DNA of 40,209 bases from Thermoplasmata archaeon (GTDB lineage: Archaea; Thermoplasmatota; E2; DHVEG-1): the NCBI GenBank assembly GCA_020054495.1, contig JAHWGK010000024.1:1-40209 (forward strand), in the 5' to 3' direction. This document shows positions 26,253 through 33,998 of the stretch, one piece after another; the stretch's first letter is position 1, and each line of letters starts with the position of its first letter. The notes below the pieces were generated by a model. The model did not search any database, was not told the origin of the DNA, and saw only the letters and a program-made list of their open reading frames with translations. A program made the position numbers and the translations under genes.

Positions 26253-27029
26253 CTAACGATCCTTCCATTTTGGTTTACGCTTCTCTAAAAAAGCTTTCAT
26301 GCCTTCCTGAGCATCTTCGGCAAGGCAGTTTATTGCCATTGCCTCTTTTGCATATTTATAGGCTGATAATTCATCTTGATCGATTTGTCTGTAGAACGCT
26401 TTCTTCCCAAATTCCAGTGTAAAAAAGCTGTAATGAGCAATGTCCATAGCTAAAGTTTCAGTTTCTTCTGCAAGTTTATCCGGATCAGTAACCTTGTTTA
26501 TAAGCCCAAATTTTTCTGCTTCCTGTGCTGAAACATATCGGCCTGTCAGAAGCATTTCAAGTGCTCTTCTTCTCCCAATAATGCGACTGAGCGGTATCAT
26601 TGGAGTACAGCAGAAAAGACCAATTTTTACTCCAGGAGTGGAAAACTTTGTTAGACTATCTGCAATAGCAAGATCACATGCAGCCACCAGTTGGCATCCT
26701 GCTGCCAAGGCAACACCATGAACTTGGGCAATAACCGGCTGAGGCAATTTATGAAGGGTTAGCATCATTTTGGAACAAACCGAAAAGATCTTGCGGAAAT
26801 GGTCAATATCATAATTTTTCCCGACTAGCTCATTCATATTGTGCCCTACACAGAATGCAGGACCACTTCCTTTGATTACAACAACACGTATATCTCGGTT
26901 CTTTGCAACAAGGTCCAACTGTTTCTGTAGTTTGTCCATCAATTCTAAAGAAAGTGCATTGCGCTGTTCTGGACGGTTTAATGTAAACCACCCAACTGGA
27001 CCTTTTTTTTCAAATAATATGGGTTCCAT
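26253..27029 (-). CDS. Enoyl-CoA hydratase/isomerase family protein, ECHDC3-like
   Basis: 258 residues from ATG 27029, which has AGGAGG seven bases upstream; the ATG at 27050 overlaps that site and is rejected. Crotonase fold: GWFTLNRPEQRNALS, GSGPAFCVGHNMNEL, VHGVALAAGCQLVAACDLAIA, then FSTPGVKIGLFCCTPM, and a C-terminal FLEKRKPKW as in ECHDC3-type proteins. The two glutamates that activate water in classical enoyl-CoA hydratase appear absent: Gln in AGCQLVAACD and TPGVKIGL in place of QPE. CoA-thioester binding is likely but hydration is doubtful. No beta-oxidation neighbours are present, so its pathway is unclear. Confidence 0.85.
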   Translation of the reverse strand: MEPILFEKKGPVGWFTLNRPEQRNALSLELMDKLQKQLDLVAKNRDIRVVVIKGSGPAFCVGHNMNELVGKNYDIDHFRKIFSVCSKMMLTLHKLPQPVIAQVHGVALAAGCQLVAACDLAIADSLTKFSTPGVKIGLFCCTPMIPLSRIIGRRRALEMLLTGRYVSAQEAEKFGLINKVTDPDKLAEETETLAMDIAHYSFFTLEFGKKAFYRQIDQDELSAYKYAKEAMAINCLAEDAQEGMKAFLEKRKPKWKDR

Positions 27030-27128
27030 TCTGAAGCCTCCTAAGTTCAAGTGTTTTTAGAAGTATTCTATCTGTTATATAGTTTTCTTAGTTTCCAAAT
27101 TAATTGTTTGATTAAAAAAAGGGATTAA

Positions 27129-27201
27129 TGGGCCCGCTGAGATTTGAACTCAAGTCTATACCACCCCAAGGTACAAGGATGCCAAGCTACCCTACGGGCC
27201 C
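27129..27201 (-). tRNA. tRNA-Pro (anticodon GGG)
   Basis: The minus strand folds into a cloverleaf: acceptor GGGCCCG/CGGGCCC with discriminator A, D stem GGGT/ATCC, anticodon stem GTACC/GGTAT around loop TTGGGGT (anticodon GGG), four-base variable region and T stem TTGAG/CTCAG with loop TTCAAAT. No CCA is encoded and there is no intron. A T-rich stretch follows. Confidence 0.95.
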
Positions 27202-27295
27202 AAAAGTGGGATATGCAATAATATTTTCGTTCAAAAACTTATTCTTACATTTTTGGAAAGATTTAATATAATTCTCTAGATGAAGAATAAATCAT

Positions 27296-27553
27296 ATGGA
27301 CTCCACACTTGAATTATTTGGATTAATTGCAGGAGCTGTAACTTCAATAGGATTTATACCTCAACTGATAAGAGGTTATCAGACAAAAAAACTTGAAGAT
27401 GTTTCTTATTTTATGCCTATTGTTTTAGCAATTGGCATGACTATGTGGTTCATTTATGGATTTTTATTAGATGCAATAGCTATAATGGCTGCTAATACAT
27501 TTGGAGCAGCTTGTTGTATTATTCTAATAATTATGAAAAAAAAGTATTCTTAG
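27296..27553 (+). CDS. SemiSWEET sugar transporter (PQ-loop)
   Basis: 85 residues with three hydrophobic helices, the half-size form that dimerises into a sugar pore. The first helix carries the PQ motif in TSIGFIPQLIRGYQTKKLEDVS. The second is MPIVLAIGMTMWFIYGFLL with the conserved W-x-x-Y-G, and the third contains the ANTFGAACC asparagine of the family. Transport of mono- or disaccharides down the gradient is known for the family; the substrate here is unknown. It lies 95 bases from the tRNA on the opposite strand. Confidence 0.88.
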   Translation: MDSTLELFGLIAGAVTSIGFIPQLIRGYQTKKLEDVSYFMPIVLAIGMTMWFIYGFLLDAIAIMAANTFGAACCIILIIMKKKYS

Positions 27554-27572
27554 TTTCTTTGTAACTCAGCAC

Positions 27573-27625
27573 TTATGGATACTTTTAAGTTAAAATATTA
27601 TATTACAACTTTATAAAACATTTTT
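27573..27625 (+). promoter_or_regulatory. Promoter repeat, copy A (drives the chimeric exported gene)
   Basis: These 53 bases match 35674-35726 at 50 positions. Each copy contains ACAACTTTATAAA (BRE/TATA-like) near the right end, with 35 further conserved bases upstream (TTATGGATACTTTTAAGTTA). Copy A ends 20 bases before the ATG at 27646. Conservation beyond the TATA box suggests a shared regulator site or recent duplication. Confidence 0.7.
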
Positions 27626-27645
27626 ATGGGTTAGAGGAAAAAAAT

Positions 27646-29409
27646 ATGATAAAAAGAAGTTTTGTTTTTAGAAAAAGTTTGGTAATAGGGATAATAATCC
27701 TTTTTTTTGGATCAAGTCTTCTACCCGCTATTAGTGGGCTGAATACAGAAGCAAACAATTTAGATAGTCATAACACGGAATATACCGGATTTGATGACAG
27801 CGGACGGCTTGTAGACATGGGTTTTATCCAGGCTGAAGGAGTTTCCAGCAAAACCGATGGCACAAACGGTCCGCTGGGTGAATGGCCGGACTTTACCCCC
27901 ATCGGTTTCATCACGGCGCCCCATCCAGATTATCCCGAGTATCAGACACACCTTTACGGCGACTGGGGGGCCATCGTCGGTGAAGAGTTTCTTTTTCTGC
28001 AGGATGGCAAGATCAAGCTGCTGTACCACAGCTATCATGAAACCTATATGACTGAGCACCCGCACCAAGAAGAAGTGCTTAGCGATTGGGCCTTGGGCTA
28101 CGACCCGGTCACAAAGGTTAAATACATGCCCCTCGCCAGACCTGGAGGACCGAGTCCAGGCCCCGCGTGGGAACACACCGATACACCCAGCTATATTCAA
28201 CACCCGATCACCGGCGAGCATCTGCTCTACAACACTGTGCGGCCTGGCACGGTGTATCTGCATCCGGAGTGGGAGAATTTGCCAGGGTGGGAGGGTGCCA
28301 TCCAAGTGGCAACCAGCGAGATGCCACCCGCAATCGGCGTTCCATTTGAGCAGACCTATGAGAACATGCTGATCGCCGAGTACTGGTGGGAGCAGGGTTG
28401 GAATCAGAACGGCGTCATCAAGGGTGGTCTGTCCGAACCGACGCCGGTCTGGGTGCCCCACCTGGGCACGCAGGGCAAGGTACGGCTTTTCTACCGGGGG
28501 CTGCACGGCTCCCCAGGCTCCTACTGGAACTGGCGAATCTCTTATGCGGACAGCGAGGATGGCAAGACCGGCTGGACAAAGAACCCGGTGCCGACATTCG
28601 ACCCTTCGAATCCAAGCAATCCTGCCTATCAGTGGACGCTGCCATGGCCAGAGGGATTTTCCTTTCGCGGCGCCTGGCAGGCCCATTGCACGGGCGATGT
28701 GCGCGCCGACGGCGTCCACATGATCCTGATGGTCTCGAACCAGAACTACGCGGGCCTCGGACACATTGCCTACTACTGGTCACCCGACTGGGGTGACACC
28801 TGGATCGCCCATCCCGACAATCCGATCATCGCGCCGGGTCAGTTTCCCGAAGGTGTCCCGCCTGAGGGATTCCAGCGAACGCCGACCCTGCTCATCGATG
28901 AGGAATACGAACGATACATTCTCGCTTACAATGCAGGATACGATATCAACGAGAAATGGAAAAGGCGCACGTATCTCGCCACTGCTTCACGTCCGGTGAT
29001 TAATCATCCACCAGAGATACCTATAATTACTGGTCCAACAAATGGAAAAACAGGAACTGCATACGACTATGATTTTATAGCAGTAGATCCAGATGGAGGC
29101 AATGTTAGGTACTTTATTGACTGGGGCGATGAAATTACAGAATGGACTAGTTTTACCCCATCTAATACACCAGTAACAGTCAATCATACATGGACTGAAA
29201 AAGGAGCATATCTAATCAAAGTGAAAGCAGAGGATGTTTGTGGTGCAGAGAGTGATTGGTCCGATTCATTAACAATTACTATTACTAAAAATAAAAACAG
29301 AAATGTTAACACACAATTCCTAAACTTCCTGCAAAACTTCCTAACAGGTCACCCAAGTTTGCTCCCAATACTACAACAGTTACTATTACGACTGGGACTA
29401 CAAAATTAA
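27646..29409 (+). CDS. Chimeric exported protein: local signal peptide, GC-rich beta-propeller-like core, local PKD domain and tail
   Basis: 587 residues. Residues 1-31 are a signal peptide whose DNA is almost identical to that of the C25 gene at 34111. From about residue 46 to 448 the gene turns GC-rich: 42 of 60 bases are G/C at 28441-28500 against 15 of 60 at 27661-27720. This core has repeated aromatic/Asp-box-like strands (GHIAYYWSPDWGDTWIAHP, RISYADSEDGKTGWTKNP) as in sialidase or GH43-type five-bladed propellers; I cannot name the family. A PKD domain follows at about 453-546 (RYFIDWGDEITEW, HTWTEKGAYLIKVKAEDVCG), then a tail PSLLPILQQLLLRLGLQN, both in AT-rich DNA. It looks like a transferred domain captured in a native export frame. 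Confidence 0.85.
   Translation: MIKRSFVFRKSLVIGIIILFFGSSLLPAISGLNTEANNLDSHNTEYTGFDDSGRLVDMGFIQAEGVSSKTDGTNGPLGEWPDFTPIGFITAPHPDYPEYQTHLYGDWGAIVGEEFLFLQDGKIKLLYHSYHETYMTEHPHQEEVLSDWALGYDPVTKVKYMPLARPGGPSPGPAWEHTDTPSYIQHPITGEHLLYNTVRPGTVYLHPEWENLPGWEGAIQVATSEMPPAIGVPFEQTYENMLIAEYWWEQGWNQNGVIKGGLSEPTPVWVPHLGTQGKVRLFYRGLHGSPGSYWNWRISYADSEDGKTGWTKNPVPTFDPSNPSNPAYQWTLPWPEGFSFRGAWQAHCTGDVRADGVHMILMVSNQNYAGLGHIAYYWSPDWGDTWIAHPDNPIIAPGQFPEGVPPEGFQRTPTLLIDEEYERYILAYNAGYDINEKWKRRTYLATASRPVINHPPEIPIITGPTNGKTGTAYDYDFIAVDPDGGNVRYFIDWGDEITEWTSFTPSNTPVTVNHTWTEKGAYLIKVKAEDVCGAESDWSDSLTITITKNKNRNVNTQFLNFLQNFLTGHPSLLPILQQLLLRLGLQN
27685..27715 (+). repeat. Signal-peptide DNA repeat, copy A
   Basis: 31 bases encoding IGIIILFFGS of the signal peptide match 34144-34174 with one mismatch. 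The rest of the two genes is unrelated in sequence. Confidence 0.75.
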
Positions 29410-29514
29410 TAAATAAATCCTACCTTTCTTTTTTTCTTAATTTGGGAATAAATTGGGGAAAAATAATATAAATTATGTTCTTTATTTCTTGTGTGGATTT
29501 AGTGGAGGTTATTT

Positions 29515-31668
29515 ATGGGAAAAATATATGTAAATAAAGTTAAGGTTTTTGTAGTGATTTTATTATTTATTGGCATTTGTTTTTTACCAAGTAGCTTTGT
29601 ATCATCAACTGCAAATACTCAGTCAATAATCAATGATCAAGATACTCTAAATTTTGCAAGTGAAGGTACAGAATATTGGGCGTTACTTGTTGCTGTTGGT
29701 GTATATGCTGATGATCCTCAGCAGAATCGACCTCTTATGTTAGAAGAAGTGGATGATCTGTATGATGTGCTTCTTCAATCTGGAATTTGGTCTGAAGATC
29801 ACATTAAAGTTATTAAGGGTGAGGATGCAACAGTTTCAAATATTTTTTCTGGTTTAAGATGGTTGGATGAGATGGAAGATGAGGATGATTTTTCATTGGT
29901 GTTTTTTACATCACATGGTGCTCCTCTTAGTTATGATATGTTTCCATTGGATGAAGAAGATGGTGTCGATGAATTTCTTGTAAGTTATTGGGGTTTTGCA
30001 TATCCTGGTCTTTATATAATTGATGATCACTTAAATATCATGTTGAGTCGATTAGAATCTCAGGGGGTTTGTCTTATTGTTGATAGTTGTTACGCTGGAG
30101 GTTTCAATGATCCGCCGTTTTGGAGTAAAAACCACCTAGTTAATTTTCAACCGTTAAAAAAAGAGACAAAAGCTAAGGAATGGATTGAAGGTTTTGGAGG
30201 AGAACTTAGTGGACAGAAACGCGTGGTTTTGATGGCTTCCTGTGAGGATGAATTATCCTATTCTGGTGGTTTTGCTCCTTATTTAATCGATGGATTAAGA
30301 GGATATGCTGATAGCAATATGGATGGAATAATCACTGCAGAAGAAACATTTTATTATTCAGAACCTAGGACAAGCAGACAAAATCCAACTATGTATGATG
30401 GTTATGAAGGTGAACTTCCACTAGTTTATTTGGATGCTCCACGAGAGAATACTATAAATTCGAATAATCAATTGGGAATAACTTGGGAAAAAAATATTGG
30501 TTCGACTTTTAATACTGGATTCTCTCCTGAAAATTCGATTATAAAAGGATATGTAAAGGATGCCAATACAGATGATCCTATTGAAGATGCCTTGATTTAT
30601 ATTTGGGGGATTGGCAATGAATGGGAATTTTTTGAAAATGAAACAACTACAGATATAAATGGTTTTTATAGTATCAATGTTCCATCTTGCAGATGTCGTT
30701 TAACTGTTTATGCAGATGGATATTGTGGTAGTGAATCAGGATTTTTAGAAATTGGAGAAAATGAGCTTTTATGGGTTAACTTTTCTATGTATCCTCATCC
30801 TCCTGAAAATTCTATTGTTTGTGGCTATATTACTGATGAAGATACAGGTGAACCAATTGATGGTGCTAACATTAACCTCTTCTGGGAGGGAGATGCTGAT
30901 CAATTCTATATGAACGACACTGTTTCAGATATTACTGGATATTATTCTATTAATGTTGCGGCAGGTAAAATAAATCTTGAAGTTGAAGCAAATGATTATT
31001 TTCGAAAATATTTAGAGGAAATTAATATTGCAGATTATGAAACACTGTGGGTGAACTTCTCGTTACAACCTCGTCTGCCAGAAGATTCGGTATTAAAGGG
31101 TTATATAACTGATGAAGAAACAGGAAGTCCTATAGATAACGCTCGTGTTAGAATTGAATGGGTAGATATGAATTTAGGACATTCTTACCATAATGAAACC
31201 TATTCAGATTCTTCTGGTTTTTACAGTATTAATATTGCTTCTGGAGAATTATACCTTGATATCCGTAAACAAGGGTATGATTATTATGATCCCTATAGGC
31301 ATGATAACGATGAAACAAATATATTATGGTTCAATATATCTTTAGAAAAGCGAACAATTGAAGTTGATATACTAAAACCATTACGCGCATTTTACATCAA
31401 TAATAACCGATTAATGCCGTATCATAAGGCAAGAATAATTGGACCTATTGATATTGAAGCTGCTGTATATGAAGATTGGTGGGGACAGGGATCAGCAGAA
31501 AAAGTAGAATTTTATGTCGATAATGAGTTAAAAGCAACATTTAGTTCTGAACCTTATATTTGGACATGGAATGAAGTAAAATTTGGTAAACATACAATAA
31601 AAGTTATTGCTTATGACGATGAAGGAATAATTACTAGTAAAGAAATTGAAGTCAATAAATTCCTCTAG
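29515..31668 (+). CDS. Secreted caspase-like (clan CD, C13/C11-like) peptidase with three carboxypeptidase-regulatory-like repeats and Ig-like end
   Basis: 717 residues; signal peptide at about 1-32. The clan CD fold starts with EYWALLVAVGVYADDPQQNR. Catalytic His134 is in VFFTSHGAPLS and Cys192 in CLIVDSCYAGGF, with QKRVVLMASCEDELSYS after it, typical of C13/C14-like archaeal proteases. From about 343 come three about 85-residue CarboxypepD_reg-like beta-domains, each opening with G-Y-[IV]-x-D-x-x-T-x-x-P-I-x-x-A and holding GFYSIN or GYYSIN. The final 100 residues (KVEFYVDNELKATFSSEPYIW, GKHTIKVIAYDDEG) match the end of the papain-like protein at 20261. It likely cleaves extracellular or surface proteins. 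TGGAGGTT precedes the ATG. Confidence 0.88.
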   Translation: MGKIYVNKVKVFVVILLFIGICFLPSSFVSSTANTQSIINDQDTLNFASEGTEYWALLVAVGVYADDPQQNRPLMLEEVDDLYDVLLQSGIWSEDHIKVIKGEDATVSNIFSGLRWLDEMEDEDDFSLVFFTSHGAPLSYDMFPLDEEDGVDEFLVSYWGFAYPGLYIIDDHLNIMLSRLESQGVCLIVDSCYAGGFNDPPFWSKNHLVNFQPLKKETKAKEWIEGFGGELSGQKRVVLMASCEDELSYSGGFAPYLIDGLRGYADSNMDGIITAEETFYYSEPRTSRQNPTMYDGYEGELPLVYLDAPRENTINSNNQLGITWEKNIGSTFNTGFSPENSIIKGYVKDANTDDPIEDALIYIWGIGNEWEFFENETTTDINGFYSINVPSCRCRLTVYADGYCGSESGFLEIGENELLWVNFSMYPHPPENSIVCGYITDEDTGEPIDGANINLFWEGDADQFYMNDTVSDITGYYSINVAAGKINLEVEANDYFRKYLEEINIADYETLWVNFSLQPRLPEDSVLKGYITDEETGSPIDNARVRIEWVDMNLGHSYHNETYSDSSGFYSINIASGELYLDIRKQGYDYYDPYRHDNDETNILWFNISLEKRTIEVDILKPLRAFYINNNRLMPYHKARIIGPIDIEAAVYEDWWGQGSAEKVEFYVDNELKATFSSEPYIWTWNEVKFGKHTIKVIAYDDEGIITSKEIEVNKFL

Positions 31669-31783
31669 GACCTTACATTGTATATTGATTAAATTGACAA
31701 TTAACGATTCTCAGAAAATGTAAAAATTGCGGATTAATAAAATATTAAATAAAGACTAGTTGATTAATAGATGTTTTGATAAT

Positions 31784-31894
31784 ATGATGAAACCTGGATC
31801 AATTGAGGAAAAGAAATATATTGAATTTCTGTTAAAAAAAAAATTTGGTAAAAATGAAGAGAAATTGAGTAAAGAGCGAAACGTGTTATCCTAA
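31784..31894 (+). CDS. Small lysine-rich ORF (36 residues)
   Basis: Starts with two ATGs at 31784, then a charged helix (EEKKYIEFLLKKKFGKNEEK), and stops at 31892-31894. No ribosome site is evident; an AT-rich promoter-like stretch lies upstream. It may be non-coding: its 3' end overlaps the relic tail at 31890 in another frame. Low confidence. Confidence 0.25.
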   Translation: MMKPGSIEEKKYIEFLLKKKFGKNEEKLSKERNVLS

Positions 31895-31934
31895 CTTGTT
31901 CCCAATACTAAGACAAATACTAATGAGACTGTAA
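31890..31934 (+). pseudogene. Relic of an exported-protein C-terminal tail
   Basis: In frame, these bases read PNLFPILRQILMRL then stop, matching the leucine-rich tails ending the proteins at 18171, 27646 and the pseudogene at 17585. Eight codons further upstream the frame is closed by TGA and there is no start, so this looks like the last fragment of a deleted exported gene, just downstream of the caspase-like gene. Confidence 0.5.
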
Positions 31935-32004
31935 AAAACAATTTTTAATACTTTCAATGCTGTAATATTGAATTATTTAAACCAATAAAAACAAACAAAT
32001 AGTT

Positions 32005-32145
32005 ATGTTCGTTAAACACCGTATGAGATGTGGTATGAATAAAGGTATTAACTTTTTTTATCGCCAGGATGAAAAAGGTACACATAACATGTGCATTGAT
32101 TGTCGTAATACTCTTTTCTATAACAAGTCACCATATAAGAAATGA
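32005..32145 (+). CDS. Small cysteine-containing protein (46 residues)
   Basis: ATG 32005 to TGA 32143. The sequence has Cys9 in HRMRCGMN and a CxxC at 30-33 (MCIDCRN) followed by aromatic and lysine residues, so three cysteines plus a nearby His could form a small zinc site. I do not recognise a family. It lies in a stretch of several very small ORFs between the caspase-like gene and an Lrp-type regulator. Confidence 0.45.
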   Translation: MFVKHRMRCGMNKGINFFYRQDEKGTHNMCIDCRNTLFYNKSPYKK

Positions 32146-32249
32146 AAACAATCAATTTCTTAATATATTTTCAGCTACCTAAATAACCTCAAAAACCAAA
32201 TTTAATAACAAACATTTAATAACAATGTGTAAATATTATTTCTGATAAA

Positions 32250-32774
32250 ATGCTAAAAAGTAAAGGAAAAATAAGTTCCAATGATAAAAAAATACTAGAT
32301 GCATTAATAGAAAATGCACGGCAGTCCTTAATTGAGATTAGCGAAAAAACAGGTATGTCACGTCAGACAGTACAAAAAACAATCAACAGGTTAGAAAAAA
32401 ATGATATTATATGGGGTTACTGTCCAGTTGTTGACTTGAATAAAATTGGAAAAAAACGTTTCGTTATGCTTGTTAAAAGCACCCAAACTCTGACAAGAGA
32501 ACAGACAGTGAATGGTATAGCACAAATAAGAAAGATGATGGATGGAGGAAAAATTGGTGAACTTGTATACTCAGGTTATTATAATGGTCGTTTTGACTGG
32601 ATAATAAATTTTTATACAAAAGATATTGTTCAAGCAAAAAAAATTTTACGAGAATGGAAATTAAGTTTTGAAGATTTTATTGATGAAATTTACTTGCTTG
32701 AGGAATTGTTGACCACTCGTGAATGTAAAATTACGAATCCTGATTACGAACAAGCTATGGCTGAAATTCTATAA
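32250..32774 (+). CDS. Lrp/AsnC-type transcriptional regulator
   Basis: 174 residues. The N-terminal HTH is of AsnC type: SNDKKILDALIENARQSLIEISEKTGMSRQTVQKTINRLEKNDIIWGY. The C-terminal half (KRFVMLVKS, then GYYNGRFDWIINFYTKDIVQAKKILREW) matches the RAM-like effector fold, slightly longer than usual at the C-terminus. Such regulators bind amino acids and control amino-acid or peptide use, which would suit the surrounding protease genes, but the target is not visible. It stands alone with an AT-rich promoter. Confidence 0.85.
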   Translation: MLKSKGKISSNDKKILDALIENARQSLIEISEKTGMSRQTVQKTINRLEKNDIIWGYCPVVDLNKIGKKRFVMLVKSTQTLTREQTVNGIAQIRKMMDGGKIGELVYSGYYNGRFDWIINFYTKDIVQAKKILREWKLSFEDFIDEIYLLEELLTTRECKITNPDYEQAMAEIL

Positions 32775-32868
32775 TCTAATATAGCATTATTTTTCTTGTA
32801 ACTATAACAAAATAGTTTATATATTGTTATAAAACATTACATAACAAAACATAACAATACTATTTTTT

Positions 32869-32985
32869 ATGATCAACGAAGAACTTAAACAAATACTATG
32901 TGAAGAACTTGTTAGTTTTTATTTCGTTAGTAAGGATCGTATTGAAAAAATAGATAAACTATTGATAGAGTTAACAGGTTTTTAA
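32869..32985 (+). CDS. Small helical ORF (38 residues)
   Basis: ATG 32869 to TAA 32983. Predicted as one amphipathic helix pair (NEELKQILCEELVSFYFV, RIEKIDKLLIEL). Upstream lies a TATA-like TTTATATA (about 32816) and a run of ATAACA-type repeats (32840-32858). With no ribosome site, it would be leaderless. Function unknown and coding status uncertain. Confidence 0.35.
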   Translation: MINEELKQILCEELVSFYFVSKDRIEKIDKLLIELTGF

Positions 32986-33174
32986 GCATAGAACTCCTAG
33001 CATTTCAATAGAAAAAAGATACTTGTAACACTATTAATTATTATTTTTATTTATATTCTGGAGAAAATTGTATTTTCAATTCATTTTTGCATAATAAATG
33101 TAAAGATACCTGGTAACAGTTGTACAACAAGTCCTTTTTAAGATCACTCGCAAAGTAGGATGTAAGATAAAAAA

Positions 33175-33312
33175 ATGATAGATATAAAAAAAGAAGAAAA
33201 AGAGCTAAACAAAGATGCAATGTATTTTCGTCTAATACATAATGGATATTCATTTAACAAAGCTGAATTTATGGTAAAACGTATGTTTAGAGATAGAGGG
33301 AATATTATTTGA
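33175..33312 (+). CDS. Small charged ORF (45 residues)
   Basis: ATG 33175 to TGA 33310. A lysine/glutamate-rich start is followed by YFRLIHNGYSFNKAEFMVKRMF. GGATGTAAGAT lies just upstream. Both this ORF and the one at 32869 are followed by a TAACACT...TTATTTTTATTTAT stretch (33028 and 33335) that could be a common terminator. No family recognised. Confidence 0.35.
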   Translation: MIDIKKEEKELNKDAMYFRLIHNGYSFNKAEFMVKRMFRDRGNII

Positions 33313-33582
33313 TTAATAGTTAAAAAAATATAATTCTAACACTGTTATTTTTATTTATGGTTTATTTTAAAAAACGCTAAGCTGTTATCGTATGCAGGTT
33401 GGTGCAGGTATTGGCCATATGTGTTTGTTATTGTAACATTATGTTAAAAAACGATGGAACATGTTTGTTTGTATAGTTGGTGACTAATTTAAGTCTGAGG
33501 TTTTACTACGTTAAATTGAAATAAAAATGATATTTATAAACTAAAACTTGTTTTGAAAATATTGTGAGGTGAGGAGGAAACA

Positions 33583-33774
33583 ATGGTTTGTTCTAAATGT
33601 AGAAGAAAAATGTGGATTTGGGATAAAAAGAAGGTAAATGGAATAATTTTTTGCCCACGTTGTTATCAAGAAATAATTGTTGATGAAGAACAACAAAGGT
33701 ATCTTGAAGAATTAGGTCAACAAAGGTATCTTGAAGAATTAGAAAAACAAAAAAAACTTGAGGTTAAACCATAA
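33583..33774 (+). CDS. Small zinc-ribbon protein with a tandem repeat tail
   Basis: 63 residues with a very strong ribosome site (GAGGTGAGGAGG). CSKC at 3-6 and CPRC at 24-27 form a compact zinc ribbon, followed by an acidic link and a charged helix containing the 8-residue unit QQRYLEEL twice (DNA repeat of CAACAAAGGTATCTTGAAGA). It could bind nucleic acid or a protein partner. Function unknown. The first copy of the putative structured RNA cassette begins about 60 bases downstream. Confidence 0.75.
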   Translation: MVCSKCRRKMWIWDKKKVNGIIFCPRCYQEIIVDEEQQRYLEELGQQRYLEELEKQKKLEVKP

Positions 33775-33831
33775 ACCTCTCTCTTTCTTATTTTTTTAAA
33801 CGTAATGAATAAACAGAGAAGAAAACAAGGG

Positions 33832-33870
33832 TTCTGAGAGACCTTCGTGCAATAAGTTTATTTATAAAAA
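33832..33870 (+). promoter_or_regulatory. Promoter of RNA cassette, copy 1
   Basis: 25 bases at 33832-33856 (TTCTGAGAGACCTTCGTGCA and five more) are identical to 37690-37714, then a TATA-like TTTATAAA at 33861-33868. The TATA box lies about 25 bases before the G-run that opens the predicted RNA, the normal archaeal distance. Confidence 0.6.
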
Positions 33871-33887
33871 AATGTTATCCTTTTGAT

Positions 33888-33998
33888 TATGGGGGTCTAG
33901 TACTAGATAAAAGAATGAATTTTTAGTCTATCTAAATTGTCATTTTTTTTCTATCTTCCCAAAGAAAACAACTAGGCCCCTAAACTTTTATTATTTTG
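33888..33998 (+). ncRNA. Putative structured RNA, copy 1
   Basis: GGGGTCTAGT (33892-33901) pairs over ten positions with ACTAGGCCCC (33971-33980), including one G-U. Inside, TTTAG (33922-33926) pairs with CTAAA (33932-33936). A T-rich stretch follows the closing stem. Copy 2 at 37745 keeps both stems with changed bases: the outer stem's G-U becomes A-U and the inner hairpin becomes TAGGT/ACCTA. No ORF is conserved between copies. Ends are estimates from the promoter and T-run. Confidence 0.6.

Larger units (their letters stand above)
32775..33582. other. AT-rich small-ORF region after the Lrp-type gene
   Basis: About 800 bases with only the two small ORFs described (32869 and 33175). The final 270 bases before 33583 hold no convincing gene, only a TATA-like TTTATAAAC at about 33535 and a GAGGTGAGGAGG ribosome site for the zinc-ribbon gene. 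Confidence 0.4.

Noticed and set aside
27760-28764. Long 334-residue open frame on the minus strand of the chimeric gene
   Set aside because: It is a by-product of the GC-rich core, which removes stop codons from all frames. The plus-strand frame has the signal peptide, PKD domain and tail.
31360-31668. Idea that the end of the caspase-like protein is a separate gene
   Set aside because: The frame is continuous with the three repeats before it, and there is no internal ribosome site; it is a C-terminal domain.
32835-32865. ATAACA/ACATTA run upstream of the small ORF at 32869, considered as an iteron origin
   Set aside because: The units are irregular and very AT-rich, with no Orc1/Cdc6 gene or origin recognition box nearby.
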